DNA of 64,000 bases from an uncultured Sutterella sp. (GCA_900544335.1 UQUS01000004.1:5365-69364), one strand, 5' to 3'; shown: positions 26,348 through 35,561, numbered from the stretch's first letter. The notes: generated from the letters alone by a model not told the origin. Made by a program: numbers and translations.

Positions 26348-26744
26348 AGCGACTCCCGTTGTAGCGGTTCAGACCGCCGCCACTTCAGACCCCAGCGAGG
26401 CGCTTGCAAGCTACCTCTTCCAACATGCCGCCGACAGCGACAAGCAGGTTCTCATTCAGTGGGCCTACGTGGCGCTCTCAAAGACCTCCGCCGCCCGCCA
26501 GGTCCAGACGATTCCTTCGAGCAAGGTGAAGAGCGTTGAGTCGAACGCCCAGAAGACGCTCACCAACCTCGTTGTCGGCCGCTGCTCCGCGCCTGCCCTC
26601 CGGGTTCTCATGAAGAATCCCAAAAACGGCCTGCAGGAAACCATGACGCTTCTCGCGACCAAGCTTGTAAACGCCGAAATCGAGCGCCGCACCTCGCCTC
26701 TTCTCTCGCTCACGATCAGCGATCTGATCGGCTCCAAGAAATAA
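26348..26744 (+). pseudogene. 5'-truncated hypothetical exported protein
   Basis: From about 26346 the plus-strand frame gives LATPVVAVQTAATSDPSEAL, which looks like the end of a signal peptide and the start of a mature protein of about 120 residues (helical, ends LTISDLIGSKK). The signal-peptide start is cut off at the prophage junction. High GC and Sutterella-like codon use, unlike the phage to the left. No family recognised. Confidence 0.5.
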
Positions 26745-26776
26745 TCCGCCATAATCCGCACTTCCGGAGACCATTC

Positions 26777-27444
26777 ATGCAAAAGCTCAGCCTTCTGTTC
26801 GCCCTTCTTCCGGCCGCCGCAGGAGTCCATGCCGAAACGCCGATTCCGCTCTGGAACGGCGCCGTCTACAACCAGCCGGTCGAAACGATCAAGGCGCAGA
26901 ACGGCGTCTTCGACTGCTCGCAGCGCGGCCGGCAGATGCTCTGCCGCGGAAACGTCGAATTCGCGGGCCACAACGACTGGGGCAGGTCTACTTCTTCACG
27001 GACGGCAAACTCAAGGCTGTCTCGCTCTTTGCGCCCGTCTCTCTCGCGCACTTCAAGGATGCGGCCGCAGCCGTCCACAAGTCGGGCATGACGCCCGCGG
27101 TTCTCACGGACCACGAGGACAAGGTCGCCTTCGACTTTTTCCAGGCCAAGATTCAGTCGAAATCCATGCCCGCCATCGACCGCGATCTCGCCGAGAAGGA
27201 AACCGAACTGCTCAAGGGCAAGAAGGTCGGATACGTCTTCATCAACGCCAAGACGCTGCTTGAGAACGTCAAGGGCGGCAGCGTCACGAACGCCGCCAAG
27301 TTCTTCCAGGTCCACGCCCCCCGCACGCTCCGCACGACCGAAATTCTGCTCGACGACCAGGGCGTTGTCGTGAGCTTCCGAGCGCCGATGGCCGTTCAGG
27401 ACGAAACGGGCAAAAGCATGCTCGAAGAGAAGCAGGCTAAATAA
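26777..27444 (+). pseudogene. Hypothetical secreted protein with a one-base frameshift
   Basis: Starts with a clear signal peptide (MQKLSLLFALLPAAAGVHA, cleavage after AHA-like VHA). The frame is lost in the G-run about 26980-26984. After adding one G the protein continues as WGQVYFFTDGKLKAVSLFAP and runs to 27444 (about 223 residues in all). The error sits in a homopolymer, so it may be a sequencing artefact or a recent mutation. Periplasmic; family not recognised. Confidence 0.6.
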
Positions 27445-27469
27445 CGCCCGGCCCGGCCGCCACAAACAA

Positions 27470-27509
27470 AACGAGCTCCGTTCCCGGATTCGGGCGGAGC
27501 TCGTTTTTT
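27470..27509. terminator. Bidirectional terminator between the secreted-protein gene and the his operon
   Basis: 11-bp stem AACGAGCTCCG / CGGAGCTCGTT, T-run on the right (six T) and A-rich on the left, between convergent genes. It ends the his operon on the minus strand and the upstream gene on the plus strand. Confidence 0.8.
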
Positions 27510-27525
27510 CAGTCGTTGAACCGAA

Positions 27526-28164
27526 TTACTCGGCCTTGGCGGCCTGCTCGCGGCTGGCGTGGCGGGCGCGCAGGATGTCGATCACGTCGGCAAGCTCAAG
27601 ATCGGCGTCGGCAAGAAGCACCAGCAGGTGGTAGACCAGGTCGGCAGCCTCGTTCTTCAGCTCCTCCTTGTCGTGCACCGTGGCGGCCAGCGCCGTCTCG
27701 ACGCCTTCCTCGCCCACCTTCTGCGCAATGCGCTTCGTACCTCGTGCATAGAGGCTTGCGGTGTAGGACGTGGCCGGATCGGCGGTGCGGCGGCTCTCAA
27801 GCAGCACTTCGAGCTCGCGCAGGAAGTTCCACTTGTGCTCGACGGGCGAAAAGCAGCTCTTCGTGCCGCGGTGGCAGGTCGGGCCTTCGGGGTTGACGAG
27901 CACGAGAAGCGCGTCGCTGTCGCAGTCGGTGCCGATGTCGACGAGATTGAGCCAGTGCCCGCTCGTCTCGCCCTTCGTCCAGAGGCGCAGCTTGGTGCGC
28001 GACCAGAACGTGACCTTCTTCGTTTCGAGCGTCTTCTCGAGCGCTTCCGGGTTCATGCAGCCGAGCATGAGCACCTGGCCCGAGCAGGCGTCCTGCACGA
28101 CGACCGGGATCAGCCCGCCGGTCTTTTCCCAGTCAAGCGTCTTGATGTCTTCCTTGGTCAGCAT
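27526..28164 (-). CDS. hisI: Bifunctional phosphoribosyl-AMP cyclohydrolase / phosphoribosyl-ATP pyrophosphatase
   Basis: A 212-residue HisIE fusion catalysing steps 2 and 3 of histidine synthesis. The HisI half has VTFWSRTKLRLWTKGETSG and the metal site DCDSDALLVLV...CHRGTKSCF; the HisE half (from about residue 115) has the MazG-like KVGEEGVETALAA and KNEAADLVYHLLVLL. Last gene of the operon; its start overlaps hisF by 7 bp. The fusion is the enteric arrangement. Confidence 0.95.
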   Translation of the reverse strand: MLTKEDIKTLDWEKTGGLIPVVVQDACSGQVLMLGCMNPEALEKTLETKKVTFWSRTKLRLWTKGETSGHWLNLVDIGTDCDSDALLVLVNPEGPTCHRGTKSCFSPVEHKWNFLRELEVLLESRRTADPATSYTASLYARGTKRIAQKVGEEGVETALAATVHDKEELKNEAADLVYHLLVLLADADLELADVIDILRARHASREQAAKAE

Positions 28165-28934
28165 GTTCTTACCTCAATATTGTTTTCGCGGAGCCACTTC
28201 TTCAGGTCTCCGATGTTGATGATCTTCTTGTGAAAGACGGATGCGGCAAGCGCTCCGTCGACCTTCGCGTCGCGGAAGGCTTCGAGAAAGTGAACGGGCT
28301 CGCCCGCGCCGCCGCTGGCAATGAGCGGAACGCGGCAGATCGAGCGAACGGCGGCGAGCTGCTTGAGATCGTACCCATGACGAACGCCGTCCTGGTTCAT
28401 CATGTTGAGCACGATTTCGCCCGCACCGCGCTTCTGAACCTCCTCGACCCAGTCGAGCGTGCGCCACTTCGTGACGCGGGTCTTCTTCTCGTCGCCCGTA
28501 AACTGATTGACCCAGTACTCGTCCGAGCCCTCCTCATGGCGGGAGTCGATTCCGACCACGACGCACTGCACGCCGAAGCGGTCGGCGAGGCGCGAAATGA
28601 GGTCCGGGTCGGAGAGCGCCGGAGAATTGACGGAGATCTTGTCTGCGCCGTAGGCAAGGAGCCTTCCGGCGTCCTCGACCGACTTGATGCCGCCCGCGAC
28701 GCAGAACGGGATGTCGATCGCCTCTGCGACGCGGCTGATCCAGCTCTTGTCGACGACACGGCCGTCGGACGATGCGGTGATGTCGTAGAAGACGAGCTCG
28801 TCGGCGCCTTCTTCGGCATAGCGCTTCGCGAGCGGAACGATTTCACCCACGACCTCGTGGCCGCGGAACCTGACGCCCTTGACGACCACGCCGTCCTTCA
28901 CGTCAAGGCAGGGGATTATGCGTTTGGCCAGCAT
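28158..28934 (-). CDS. hisF: Imidazole glycerol phosphate synthase cyclase subunit
   Basis: A 258-residue TIM barrel that cyclises PRFAR with ammonia from HisH to IGP and AICAR. Starts MLAKRIIPCLDVKDG with the catalytic Asp (CLDVKDG), has GADKISVNSPAL, and the second catalytic Asp in MMNQDGVRHGYD. Overlaps hisA by 19 bp and hisI by 7 bp. Confidence 0.96.
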   Translation of the reverse strand: MLAKRIIPCLDVKDGVVVKGVRFRGHEVVGEIVPLAKRYAEEGADELVFYDITASSDGRVVDKSWISRVAEAIDIPFCVAGGIKSVEDAGRLLAYGADKISVNSPALSDPDLISRLADRFGVQCVVVGIDSRHEEGSDEYWVNQFTGDEKKTRVTKWRTLDWVEEVQKRGAGEIVLNMMNQDGVRHGYDLKQLAAVRSICRVPLIASGGAGEPVHFLEAFRDAKVDGALAASVFHKKIINIGDLKKWLRENNIEVRTC

Positions 28935-29653
28935 TGGATAGCCTCTTCAACGGTAAAGCGTCCTTCAAGGAGCGCGCGTCCGACAATGACGCCGCAGGCG
29001 CCGGTTTTGCTGACGGCGCGAATGTCGTCCAGTCCTCCGATCCCGCCCGAAGCCAGGAAGCCGATGGCGGGAAAGGCCTTCGAGAGATCGGCATAAAGCG
29101 CGGCATTGGAGCCCGAAAGCGTCCCGTCGCGCGAGATGTCCGTGGTGAGCACATGACGAAGCCCTGCGGGCTCGAAAGCGCGGATCAGGTCCTCGATCAC
29201 GACGCCCGAATTCTCCTGCCAGCCGCTCACGGCGATGGTGCGCCTGCCCGCGGCATCAATGCGCACGTCAAGCGCGAGCACGATGCGGTCGGCCCCGAAG
29301 GTCCTCATCCAGCGCAGGACCTTCTCGGTCCGGCGCACTGCGGTGGAGCCCACGACGACGCGGGCTGCGCCCGCATCCAGAAGCGCCCTCACATCCTCCT
29401 CGGTGCGCACGCCGCCGCCCGTCTGCACGGGCACGGAGAGGTTCGAAAGAAGATGCTTCAGAAGCGGAATCTGGCGCTTGCCGGGATTCTTTGCGCCCGT
29501 CAGATCGACGATGTGCAAAAGACGGGCGCCCGCTGCCTCGTAGGCCTGAAGGCGCTCAAGGGGATCGTCGCCGTAGCTTCGCTCGGCGCCGTAGTCGCCC
29601 TGGTGCAGCCGCACGACGCGGCCGTCAATAAGGTCGATGGCGGGGATGATCAT
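28916..29653 (-). CDS. hisA: ProFAR isomerase
   Basis: A 245-residue TIM-barrel isomerase (ProFAR to PRFAR), paralogous to HisF: MIIPAIDLIDGRVVRLHQGDY with catalytic Asp, QTGGGVRTEEDVRALLDAGA, and the second Asp in LTTDISRDGTLSG. Four-base overlap with hisH. Confidence 0.96.
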   Translation of the reverse strand: MIIPAIDLIDGRVVRLHQGDYGAERSYGDDPLERLQAYEAAGARLLHIVDLTGAKNPGKRQIPLLKHLLSNLSVPVQTGGGVRTEEDVRALLDAGAARVVVGSTAVRRTEKVLRWMRTFGADRIVLALDVRIDAAGRRTIAVSGWQENSGVVIEDLIRAFEPAGLRHVLTTDISRDGTLSGSNAALYADLSKAFPAIGFLASGGIGGLDDIRAVSKTGACGVIVGRALLEGRFTVEEAIQCWPNA

Positions 29654-30255
29654 GGCTCGATTCCCAGGAAGTTGGCCAGAAGACGGGCTCCGGCGCGGCC
29701 GGAGCGTTCCGGATGGAACTGCACACCCATGAAGTTGTCGCGCGCGGCGGCGGCCGTGAACGTTTCGCCGTACGTGCAGCGGGCGGCCGTGTAGTCGCCC
29801 GTCGGCATCGCATAGCTGTGCACGAAGTAAAACCAGTCGCCGGGCTCGATGCCCCTGAAGAGAAGCTTCGCCTGCGGCGTGTCCTCCGGATACACCTGAT
29901 TCCAGCCCATGTGCGGCAGCGGCAGGCCGTCGGCGCGAAGCCCCCGCACGTCGCCGTCGATGAGGCCGAGCAGGTCAACGCCGCCCGTCTCCTCGCTTCT
30001 GCGGCCGAGAATCTGCTCGCCGAGACAGATGCCGAGAACGGGCCGCGTCGCCTCGCGGATGAGTTCCGCAAGGCCTCGGGCCTCGATGGCAGCCATGGCG
30101 GCGCGGGCCGTGCCCACGCCGGGCAGCAAGATGCGGTCGGCGGCACGGATTTCAGCCGCCTCCCTCGTGATGACGGGCTCGACGCCGAGCCTCTTCACCG
30201 CAAAGGCAAGCGACGAAAGGTTGGCAACGCCCGTGTCAAGAATGACGGCACGCAT
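29650..30255 (-). CDS. hisH: Imidazole glycerol phosphate synthase glutaminase subunit
   Basis: A 201-residue class I glutamine amidotransferase that feeds ammonia to HisF. Catalytic triad context is visible: nucleophile GICLGEQILG (the usual Met/His after LG is Glu here), PHMGWNQV, HSYAMP, and GVQFHPERSG. Overlaps hisB by one base. Confidence 0.95.
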   Translation of the reverse strand: MRAVILDTGVANLSSLAFAVKRLGVEPVITREAAEIRAADRILLPGVGTARAAMAAIEARGLAELIREATRPVLGICLGEQILGRRSEETGGVDLLGLIDGDVRGLRADGLPLPHMGWNQVYPEDTPQAKLLFRGIEPGDWFYFVHSYAMPTGDYTAARCTYGETFTAAAARDNFMGVQFHPERSGRAGARLLANFLGIEP

Positions 30256-31328
30256 CAGAGGACTCCCTTGGAAGACGGCAGATCGCTTCCTTCGATTCTC
30301 ACGGCATCGCGCAGCGTGCGTCCGAACGCCTTGAAAAGGCCTTCGGCCACGTGGTGGTCGTTCCTTCCCTTCGCCTTCAGGTTGAGCGTCACGCCCATCG
30401 TCTGGGAAAGCGAGCGGAAGAAATGCTCGACCATCTCGGTGGACATGTCGCCCACCTTTCTGTGATTGAACTTCGCCTTGAAGGTCAGGTACGGCCGGCC
30501 CGAAATGTCAAGCGCGCAACGGGCGAGCGTCTCGTCCATCGGAAGCAGGAAGCCGAAGCGGCGGATCCCGCGCTTGTCGCCGAGCGCGGCCTTCAGGGCT
30601 TCGCCGAGCGCGAGGCCGACGTCCTCGACCGTGTGATGATCGTCGATCTCCAGATCGCCCACGGCATAGACGTGCAGCCTGATGCCGCCGTGAACGGCAA
30701 TCTGCGTGAGCATGTGATCAAAGAACCCCACGCCCGTGTTGATCTCGTTTCCGCCCGAGCGGTCGAGCCACGCCTCGACGGTGATGCGGGTTTCCTTCGT
30801 GTTGCGCTCGACGCGGGCATGGCGCTCGGACCCGGCCACGCCGATGATCTCGTCCGCGATCTCGGTCCAGGACCTGCCGTCCGGCCCCACGCGAAGGCCC
30901 TTGAGCCCCATGTTGGTGGCGAGCGACATGTCGGTCTCGCGGTCGCCGATCACATAGCAGTTGTCCGCATCGAGAACGCCTTCCTTCAGGTACTTCTTCA
31001 CCAAACCCGTCTTGGGCTTGCGGCACTCGCAGCCGTCGCCCGGCATGTGCGGGCAGATGAGGACCTCGTCAAAGTGCGCGCCCTGGCTCTCGAGGATCTG
31101 CATCATCAGCTCGTGCGGTCCCGTGAAGTCGGCCCGCGGAAAGCTCTTGGTGCCGAGTCCGTCCTGGTTCGAAACCATGACGAGCTTCCAGCCCGCCTCG
31201 CGCAAGCGCTTCAGAGCCGGAAGGACGCCCTCGACGAACTTCATCTTTTCGAAGCGGTCGACCTGAAAGTCCTCGGGCTCCTCGAGAATGGTGCCGTCGC
31301 GGTCCACAAAGAGAATGCGTTCGCTCAT
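30255..31328 (-). CDS. hisB: Bifunctional histidinol-phosphatase / IGP dehydratase
   Basis: A 357-residue enteric-type fusion. Residues 1-165: HAD phosphatase with FVDRDGTI, VSNQDGLGT and the zinc site CPHMPGDGCECRKPKTG. Residues 166-357: IGP dehydratase with FFDHMLTQIAVHG, DDHHTVEDVGLALGEAL and FFRSLSQTMGVTL. Most betaproteobacteria have the dehydratase alone, so the fusion points to a gammaproteobacterial-type operon. Four-base overlap with hisC. Confidence 0.95.
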   Translation of the reverse strand: MSERILFVDRDGTILEEPEDFQVDRFEKMKFVEGVLPALKRLREAGWKLVMVSNQDGLGTKSFPRADFTGPHELMMQILESQGAHFDEVLICPHMPGDGCECRKPKTGLVKKYLKEGVLDADNCYVIGDRETDMSLATNMGLKGLRVGPDGRSWTEIADEIIGVAGSERHARVERNTKETRITVEAWLDRSGGNEINTGVGFFDHMLTQIAVHGGIRLHVYAVGDLEIDDHHTVEDVGLALGEALKAALGDKRGIRRFGFLLPMDETLARCALDISGRPYLTFKAKFNHRKVGDMSTEMVEHFFRSLSQTMGVTLNLKAKGRNDHHVAEGLFKAFGRTLRDAVRIEGSDLPSSKGVL

Positions 31329-32449
31329 GCGTCCTCCTTCAGAATGTCTTCGAGCGCGGCGAGAAGGCGCTCGTTTTCCTCCTTCGTTCCGATCGTGATG
31401 CGGATGCAGTTCTCAAGCGTCGGCTGGCGGCTCTGATCGCGCAGAATGATGCCGCGATCGCGAAGCGCCGTGAAGACGCGCGCACCGTCGACAAACTTCA
31501 CGAGAAGGAAGTTGGAGGAGCTCGGGAAAACGGAAGTCACGCCCGGCAGATCCTCAAGCGCCACCTCAAGCTCGCACTTGCGCATCACGCACTGCGCGGC
31601 GCAGCGGCGCATGAGGCTCACGCCCGCGGGCGCCAGCGCCTGAGCGGCAATGTCGGCGCAGGGCACGGGGACCGGATAAGGCGCGATCACTTTTCTCAAC
31701 ATGCCGATGACGGCGGGCGAGGAAAGCACGAAGCCGCAGCGCAGGCCCGCCAGAGCAAAGGCCTTCGAGAGCGTGCGGATGATCACGACGTGCGGGAAGT
31801 CCTTGAGCAGCTCGACCGCCGTATTGGCCGGCGAGAATTCGATGTAGGCCTCGTCGATCACGAGAAGCGCCCGGCCCTCGGTCACTTCGGCGAGCTTTCT
31901 CAGCATGCCGACCGGAATCAGCGTGCCCGTCGGATTTCCGGGCGAACAGGCAAAGACGACCTTCACGTCCGTCCTCTCCTCGAGCACCTTCGCGGCTTCG
32001 GCCACGTCGGGAAGCCAGCCGCGGTCGGGTGAGGTGACGAGATTCACCACTTCGGCGCCGTTCGTTTCGGCCGACACGGCGTACATGCCGTAGGTGGGCG
32101 GAAACTGCATGACGGCATCCTCGCCGGGACGGCAGAACGTGCGAACGAGAAGCTCGATGCCCTCGTCGCCGCCGCGGGTCACGAGAATCTGCTCGGGCGA
32201 CACGCCGGCGTAGGCTGCGTAGCGCTCGACCACGGCCTCGGGCTGCGGTTCGGGATAGCGGTTGAAGAACTTCGTCTCGGGCGCCATCGGCTCGGCCTCG
32301 GCCGACTCGTTGGCGTTGAGCCAGACTTCTCCCGTCACGCCTGCGGCCTGCATGATGCGGCGCGCGGACTGATAAGGCGAGAGCTTCTGCACGTCCGGAC
32401 GGGCCAGCAGGCCCGGATCGGCGGCGGTCTTTTCACAATAGGCGGCCAT
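31325..32449 (-). CDS. hisC: Histidinol-phosphate aminotransferase
   Basis: A 374-residue PLP enzyme. Seen: substrate region LNANESAE, TRGGDEGIELLVRTFC, CSPGNPTGTLI, LVIDEAYIEF, and the PLP lysine in TLSKAFALAGLRCGF. Six bases from hisD. Confidence 0.95.
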   Translation of the reverse strand: MAAYCEKTAADPGLLARPDVQKLSPYQSARRIMQAAGVTGEVWLNANESAEAEPMAPETKFFNRYPEPQPEAVVERYAAYAGVSPEQILVTRGGDEGIELLVRTFCRPGEDAVMQFPPTYGMYAVSAETNGAEVVNLVTSPDRGWLPDVAEAAKVLEERTDVKVVFACSPGNPTGTLIPVGMLRKLAEVTEGRALLVIDEAYIEFSPANTAVELLKDFPHVVIIRTLSKAFALAGLRCGFVLSSPAVIGMLRKVIAPYPVPVPCADIAAQALAPAGVSLMRRCAAQCVMRKCELEVALEDLPGVTSVFPSSSNFLLVKFVDGARVFTALRDRGIILRDQSRQPTLENCIRITIGTKEENERLLAALEDILKEDA

Positions 32450-32455
32450 AAGGCA

Positions 32456-33772
32456 TCACTCCTTCGACTGCTTGATCTTGGCCATGCGCACGAGAACGGC
32501 GTTCCTGTGAGCGTCGAGCTCCTCAGCGTGAGCCAGAATCGCGATGGCGGGACCGAGCTTTTCAAAGCCCTGCGGGGTCATTTCCTGAACGGTCATGCGC
32601 TTCGTGAAGTCGGCAAGGCCGAGACTCGAATACGTGGCGGCATAGCCGTAGGTCGGAAGAACGTGGTTCGTACCGGTGGCGTAGTCGCCGCCCGATTCGG
32701 GCGACCAGTCGCCCACAAAGACGGAGCCCGCGTTCTGCACGAGCGGCACCAGCTCGCGCGCATTGCGCGTCTGGATGATGAGATGTTCGGGCGCGTAGCG
32801 GTTGGAGACCTTCACGCACTCTTCAAGATTCTTCACGAGGATGAGGCGGCTGGCGGAAAGCGCCTTCGTCGCGATTTCGCGGCGCGGAAGCTCGGCGAGC
32901 TGCTCGGCGGCGGCCTTCGCAACCGCTTCGGCGAGGATGCGCGAGGGCGTCAAAAGCACGACCTGGCTGTCCGGACCGTGCTCGGCCTGGGAGAGAAGGT
33001 CCGCGGCGACAAAGGACGGCTCGGCCCCTTCGTCGGCAATGACGAGCACTTCGGAAGGACCGGCCGGCATGTCGATGGCGGCGCCGTCGGGACGGCTGCT
33101 CACCTGGCGCTTGGCTTCGGTCACATAGGCGTTGCCCGGCCCGAAGATCTTGCCCACGCGCGGGATCGTCGCCGTGCCGAAGGCCATTGCGGCAACGGCC
33201 TGGGCGCCGCCCACCTGATAGATCTCGTCAATGCCGCAAAGACGAGCGGCAGCCAGAATCGGATCAGCGATCGGAGGGGGCGAGCAGAGAATGACGCGGG
33301 CGCAGCCGGCGATCTTCGCCGGAATGCCGAGCATCAGAACCGTGGAAAAGAGTGGCGCCGTGCCGCCCGGAATGTAGAGGCCCACCGCGCCGATCGGGCG
33401 CGTGACCTGCTGGCAGCGAACGCCGGGCATCGTCTCGACCGTGACGGGCTCGAGCACCTCGGCACTGTGGAACTTCTCGATATTGGCCGCGGCCGTCTTC
33501 AGGGCGGACATGAAGTCTTCGGGCAGACGGACGATCGCAGCGTCAACTTCTTCGGCCGAGACCTTGAAGTTCTTCACCTCGGTGCGGTCGAACTTAGCGC
33601 TGAATTCACGAAGAGCCTCGTCGCCGCGTTCGCGCACGGCCTCGAGAATGCTCTCGACCACCGTCCTGATTCGGTCGCCCGCCATCAAGGCCGGACGGCG
33701 GAGAATTTCCTCGCGCTCCGTTTCGCTGAGCGCATCCCATTCGATGACATCGTTGAAGTGGAACGGAGACAT
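32456..33772 (-). CDS. hisD: Histidinol dehydrogenase
   Basis: A 438-residue NAD+-dependent zinc enzyme for the last two oxidation steps to histidine. Signature: QVGGAQAVAAMAFGT, IFGPGNAYVTEAKRQV, IDMPAGPSEVLVIAD, DLLSQAEHGPDSQ, and the late catalytic pair in NRYAPEHLII with TGTNHVLPT. Second gene of the operon, 5 bp after hisG. Confidence 0.96.
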   Translation of the reverse strand: MSPFHFNDVIEWDALSETEREEILRRPALMAGDRIRTVVESILEAVRERGDEALREFSAKFDRTEVKNFKVSAEEVDAAIVRLPEDFMSALKTAAANIEKFHSAEVLEPVTVETMPGVRCQQVTRPIGAVGLYIPGGTAPLFSTVLMLGIPAKIAGCARVILCSPPPIADPILAAARLCGIDEIYQVGGAQAVAAMAFGTATIPRVGKIFGPGNAYVTEAKRQVSSRPDGAAIDMPAGPSEVLVIADEGAEPSFVAADLLSQAEHGPDSQVVLLTPSRILAEAVAKAAAEQLAELPRREIATKALSASRLILVKNLEECVKVSNRYAPEHLIIQTRNARELVPLVQNAGSVFVGDWSPESGGDYATGTNHVLPTYGYAATYSSLGLADFTKRMTVQEMTPQGFEKLGPAIAILAHAEELDAHRNAVLVRMAKIKQSKE

Positions 33773-33777
33773 TTTGA

Positions 33778-34677
33778 TTACTCCATCATTTTTTCAATCG
33801 GCAGGACGAGGATCGAGCTGGCGCCGAGCGCCTTGAGCTGCTCCATCGTTTCCCAGAAAAGGCTTTCGCTGCTCACCATGTGAAGCGCCACATGATCGTC
33901 GGAGCCGGCCAAAGGCAGAATCGTCGGATGCTCGGCTCCGGGCAAAAGCGCCGTCACCTCGGCGAGCCTGGACTTCGGAGCGTGGAGCATGATGTACTTG
34001 CATTCGCGGGCCCTCGAGACGCCCTGCATGCGCACGAGCAGCTTTTCGACCAAGGCCTCCTTCTCGGCATCGAACGGGTCGTTCTTCGCGATGAGGCAGG
34101 CTTTGGAGCGATAGACAACCTCGACTTCCTTGAGCCCGTTCGCCTCAAGCGTTGCGCCGGAGCTCACGAGGTCGCAGATCGCGTCGGCAAGACCCGCGCG
34201 CGGGGCCACCTCGACGGAGCCCGTCAGCAGACAGGGCTTGAACGCAAGGCCGCGCTCGTCAAAGCAGCGCTTCAGCAACTGCGGATAACTCGTCGCGATG
34301 CGGCAGCCGTTGAGGCTTTCGAGCCCCTTCCATTCCTGGTCGGCCGGGATCGCGATTGAGAGACGGCAGCCGCCAAACTCGAAGCGGCGAAGCATGCGGT
34401 ATTTCGTGTCCTCACCCTGGCTTCGGCGGGCGAGCACCGTTTCCTCGAGCACGTTCTCGCCGATGATGCCCAGATCCACGACGCCGTCCATGACGAGGCC
34501 CGGAATGTCGTCGTCGCGCACGCGAAGAATTTCGACGGGCATGTTCTCCGCCATGGCCAGCAGGCGTTGTGCGTGATAGCGGACCTTGAGTCCGCAGCGT
34601 TCAAGAAGATCCTGCGAGTCGTCGGAGAGGCGCCCCGACTTCTGCATTGCAATCCTCAGACGATTGGTTTCGGTCAT
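33778..34677 (-). CDS. hisG: ATP phosphoribosyltransferase (long form, HisGL)
   Basis: A 299-residue long-type enzyme, the committed, feedback-inhibited step. It starts MTETNRLRIAMQKSGRLSDD as enteric HisG, has the PRPP region GLADAICDLVSSGATLEANG, and a C-terminal ACT-like regulatory domain (from about residue 225), which means no HisZ is needed. Many betaproteobacteria use the short HisG plus HisZ, so this too is enteric-like. ATG 34677 is used because an upstream extension is not conserved and would run through the attenuator. Confidence 0.95.
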   Translation of the reverse strand: MTETNRLRIAMQKSGRLSDDSQDLLERCGLKVRYHAQRLLAMAENMPVEILRVRDDDIPGLVMDGVVDLGIIGENVLEETVLARRSQGEDTKYRMLRRFEFGGCRLSIAIPADQEWKGLESLNGCRIATSYPQLLKRCFDERGLAFKPCLLTGSVEVAPRAGLADAICDLVSSGATLEANGLKEVEVVYRSKACLIAKNDPFDAEKEALVEKLLVRMQGVSRARECKYIMLHAPKSRLAEVTALLPGAEHPTILPLAGSDDHVALHMVSSESLFWETMEQLKALGASSILVLPIEKMME

Positions 34678-34770
34678 TTGCTTCCCTAATGTTTGGTAAT
34701 AGTGACTGTTTGTCTTCGAAGCCCAGCTTCGCATCCGGCCTTTCGGCCGCCGATCGATCCATGGATGCAA

Positions 34771-34803
34771 AAAGCCCCCGGAAGACCTGCTTCCGGGGGC
34801 TTT
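34771..34803 (-). terminator. his operon transcription attenuator
   Basis: 13-bp perfect stem (AAAGCCCCCGGAA / TTCCGGGGGCTTT) followed on the minus strand by TTTTT. It stands between the His-rich leader peptide and hisG, exactly where the his attenuator terminator is in E. coli. Confidence 0.88.
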
Positions 34804-34893
34804 GCTTGAACTTTTTTCCTTTGCCGGAGTCCTTCTCCGCACCGCCGAAAGCATTACCCATCCTCCCGAGAGCGTTTTGCGCCCGAGGGACTC

Positions 34894-34935
34894 TTAAGTA
34901 TGGTGATGATGGCGGCGAAGGAAGGAGAGATACAC
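34894..34935 (-). CDS. hisL: his operon leader peptide
   Basis: A 13-residue peptide, MYLSFLRRHHHHT, from a GTG start with a GGAG ribosome site 7 nt upstream. Four consecutive His codons precede the stop. Stalling here when His-tRNA is scarce would allow an antiterminator to form and let transcription pass the terminator at 34771-34803. E. coli HisL has seven His; four is a shorter control run. Too short for ordinary gene finders. Confidence 0.8.
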   Translation of the reverse strand: MYLSFLRRHHHHT

Positions 34936-35010
34936 TTTTGTGCTCCGATTTAAGTTCTGTACGAATGAAATTCTGAAATGCCGGCAGGAAATCCGCCGAA
35001 CGTTTATTTC

Positions 35011-35038
35011 ATTATGACACTCCGGAGCGCCTCTTCAA
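35011..35038 (-). promoter_or_regulatory. Putative sigma70 promoter of the his operon
   Basis: Minus strand: -35 TTGAAG (35038-35033), 16-bp spacer, -10 CATAAT (35016-35011). It would start transcription near 35004, about 70 bp before the leader peptide and about 330 bp before hisG. Confidence 0.55.
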
Positions 35039-35183
35039 GTCTGATTCACCAAGTCCTGCCCAAAGTCAGGACGCCTGAGCACAAGTGCCTAGGCGCTTCG
35101 CAGTATGCGGCTCACTTGCAAGCAGTCCCAATCATTTTTTTCGATGATCGGGGCTGTTCACACGCAAGCATACAGGGAGGCAA

Positions 35184-35561
35184 TCAGTGGCTTGCAGCCT
35201 CCTCGAAAATTCGGTCAAGCCATACGGCTTCCTTTTCGAGTCGAAGCGGCTGCAGATGATCGTCGTCCTTATACCACTTGAGCAAATTGCATTTCCGATC
35301 AGGGCATACATAGGGCGCAACCTCAATGATCTCCGCCACATCGCCAAGCAGTCTTGTGATGGCTGCATTGCCCTTCTCCCATGAATCATCCTTGGGATAC
35401 GGAAGATTGAAATCCTCTTCCTTAGGATGCAGACGGTTCACATGCCGCAGCGGATTGTAGTCACCCTGCTGTTTGTTGCCTTTGGAAGGAGTCCACGGAT
35501 AGTCAAGCAACACATACACCCTCAAATCAGGATGAGCAAGCACTGCCTCTCCGAATGCGCC
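35184..35561 (-). pseudogene. C-terminal fragment of an acyltransferase with SGNH domain
   Basis: The frame, without a start, reads EAVLAHPDLRVYVLLDYPW at its beginning and DDDHLQPL near the end. The D-x-x-H pair is the catalytic end of the SGNH hydrolase-like domain found at the C-terminus of membrane acyltransferase-3 proteins (O-acetylation of surface polysaccharide). About 500 upstream residues are missing; the break is within a few bases of 35562, where a different gene ends. It marks the right edge of the GC-rich his block. Confidence 0.55.

Noticed and set aside
26276..26360. Right-hand dif-like attachment site for the prophage
   Set aside because: Searched by eye around the junction; no 11-6-11 arrangement or copy of the left arms is present.
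26100..26744. A continuous 214-codon plus-strand frame across the phage/chromosome junction
   Set aside because: Its first half is antisense to the phage nonstructural gene and has no protein character; only the part after 26346 is gene-like. The fusion is accidental.
26777..27444. Programmed ribosomal frameshift in the secreted-protein gene
   Set aside because: The slip is at a short G-run with no stimulatory hairpin evident; a sequencing error or ordinary mutation is simpler.
30255..33772. Many long antisense frames opposite the his genes
   Set aside because: High GC opens shadow frames; none has motifs or ribosome sites.
34601..34861. N-terminal extension of HisG or a separate 86-codon frame in the his leader
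   Set aside because: It runs through the attenuator stem and is not conserved in HisG; the His-rich leader explains the region better.
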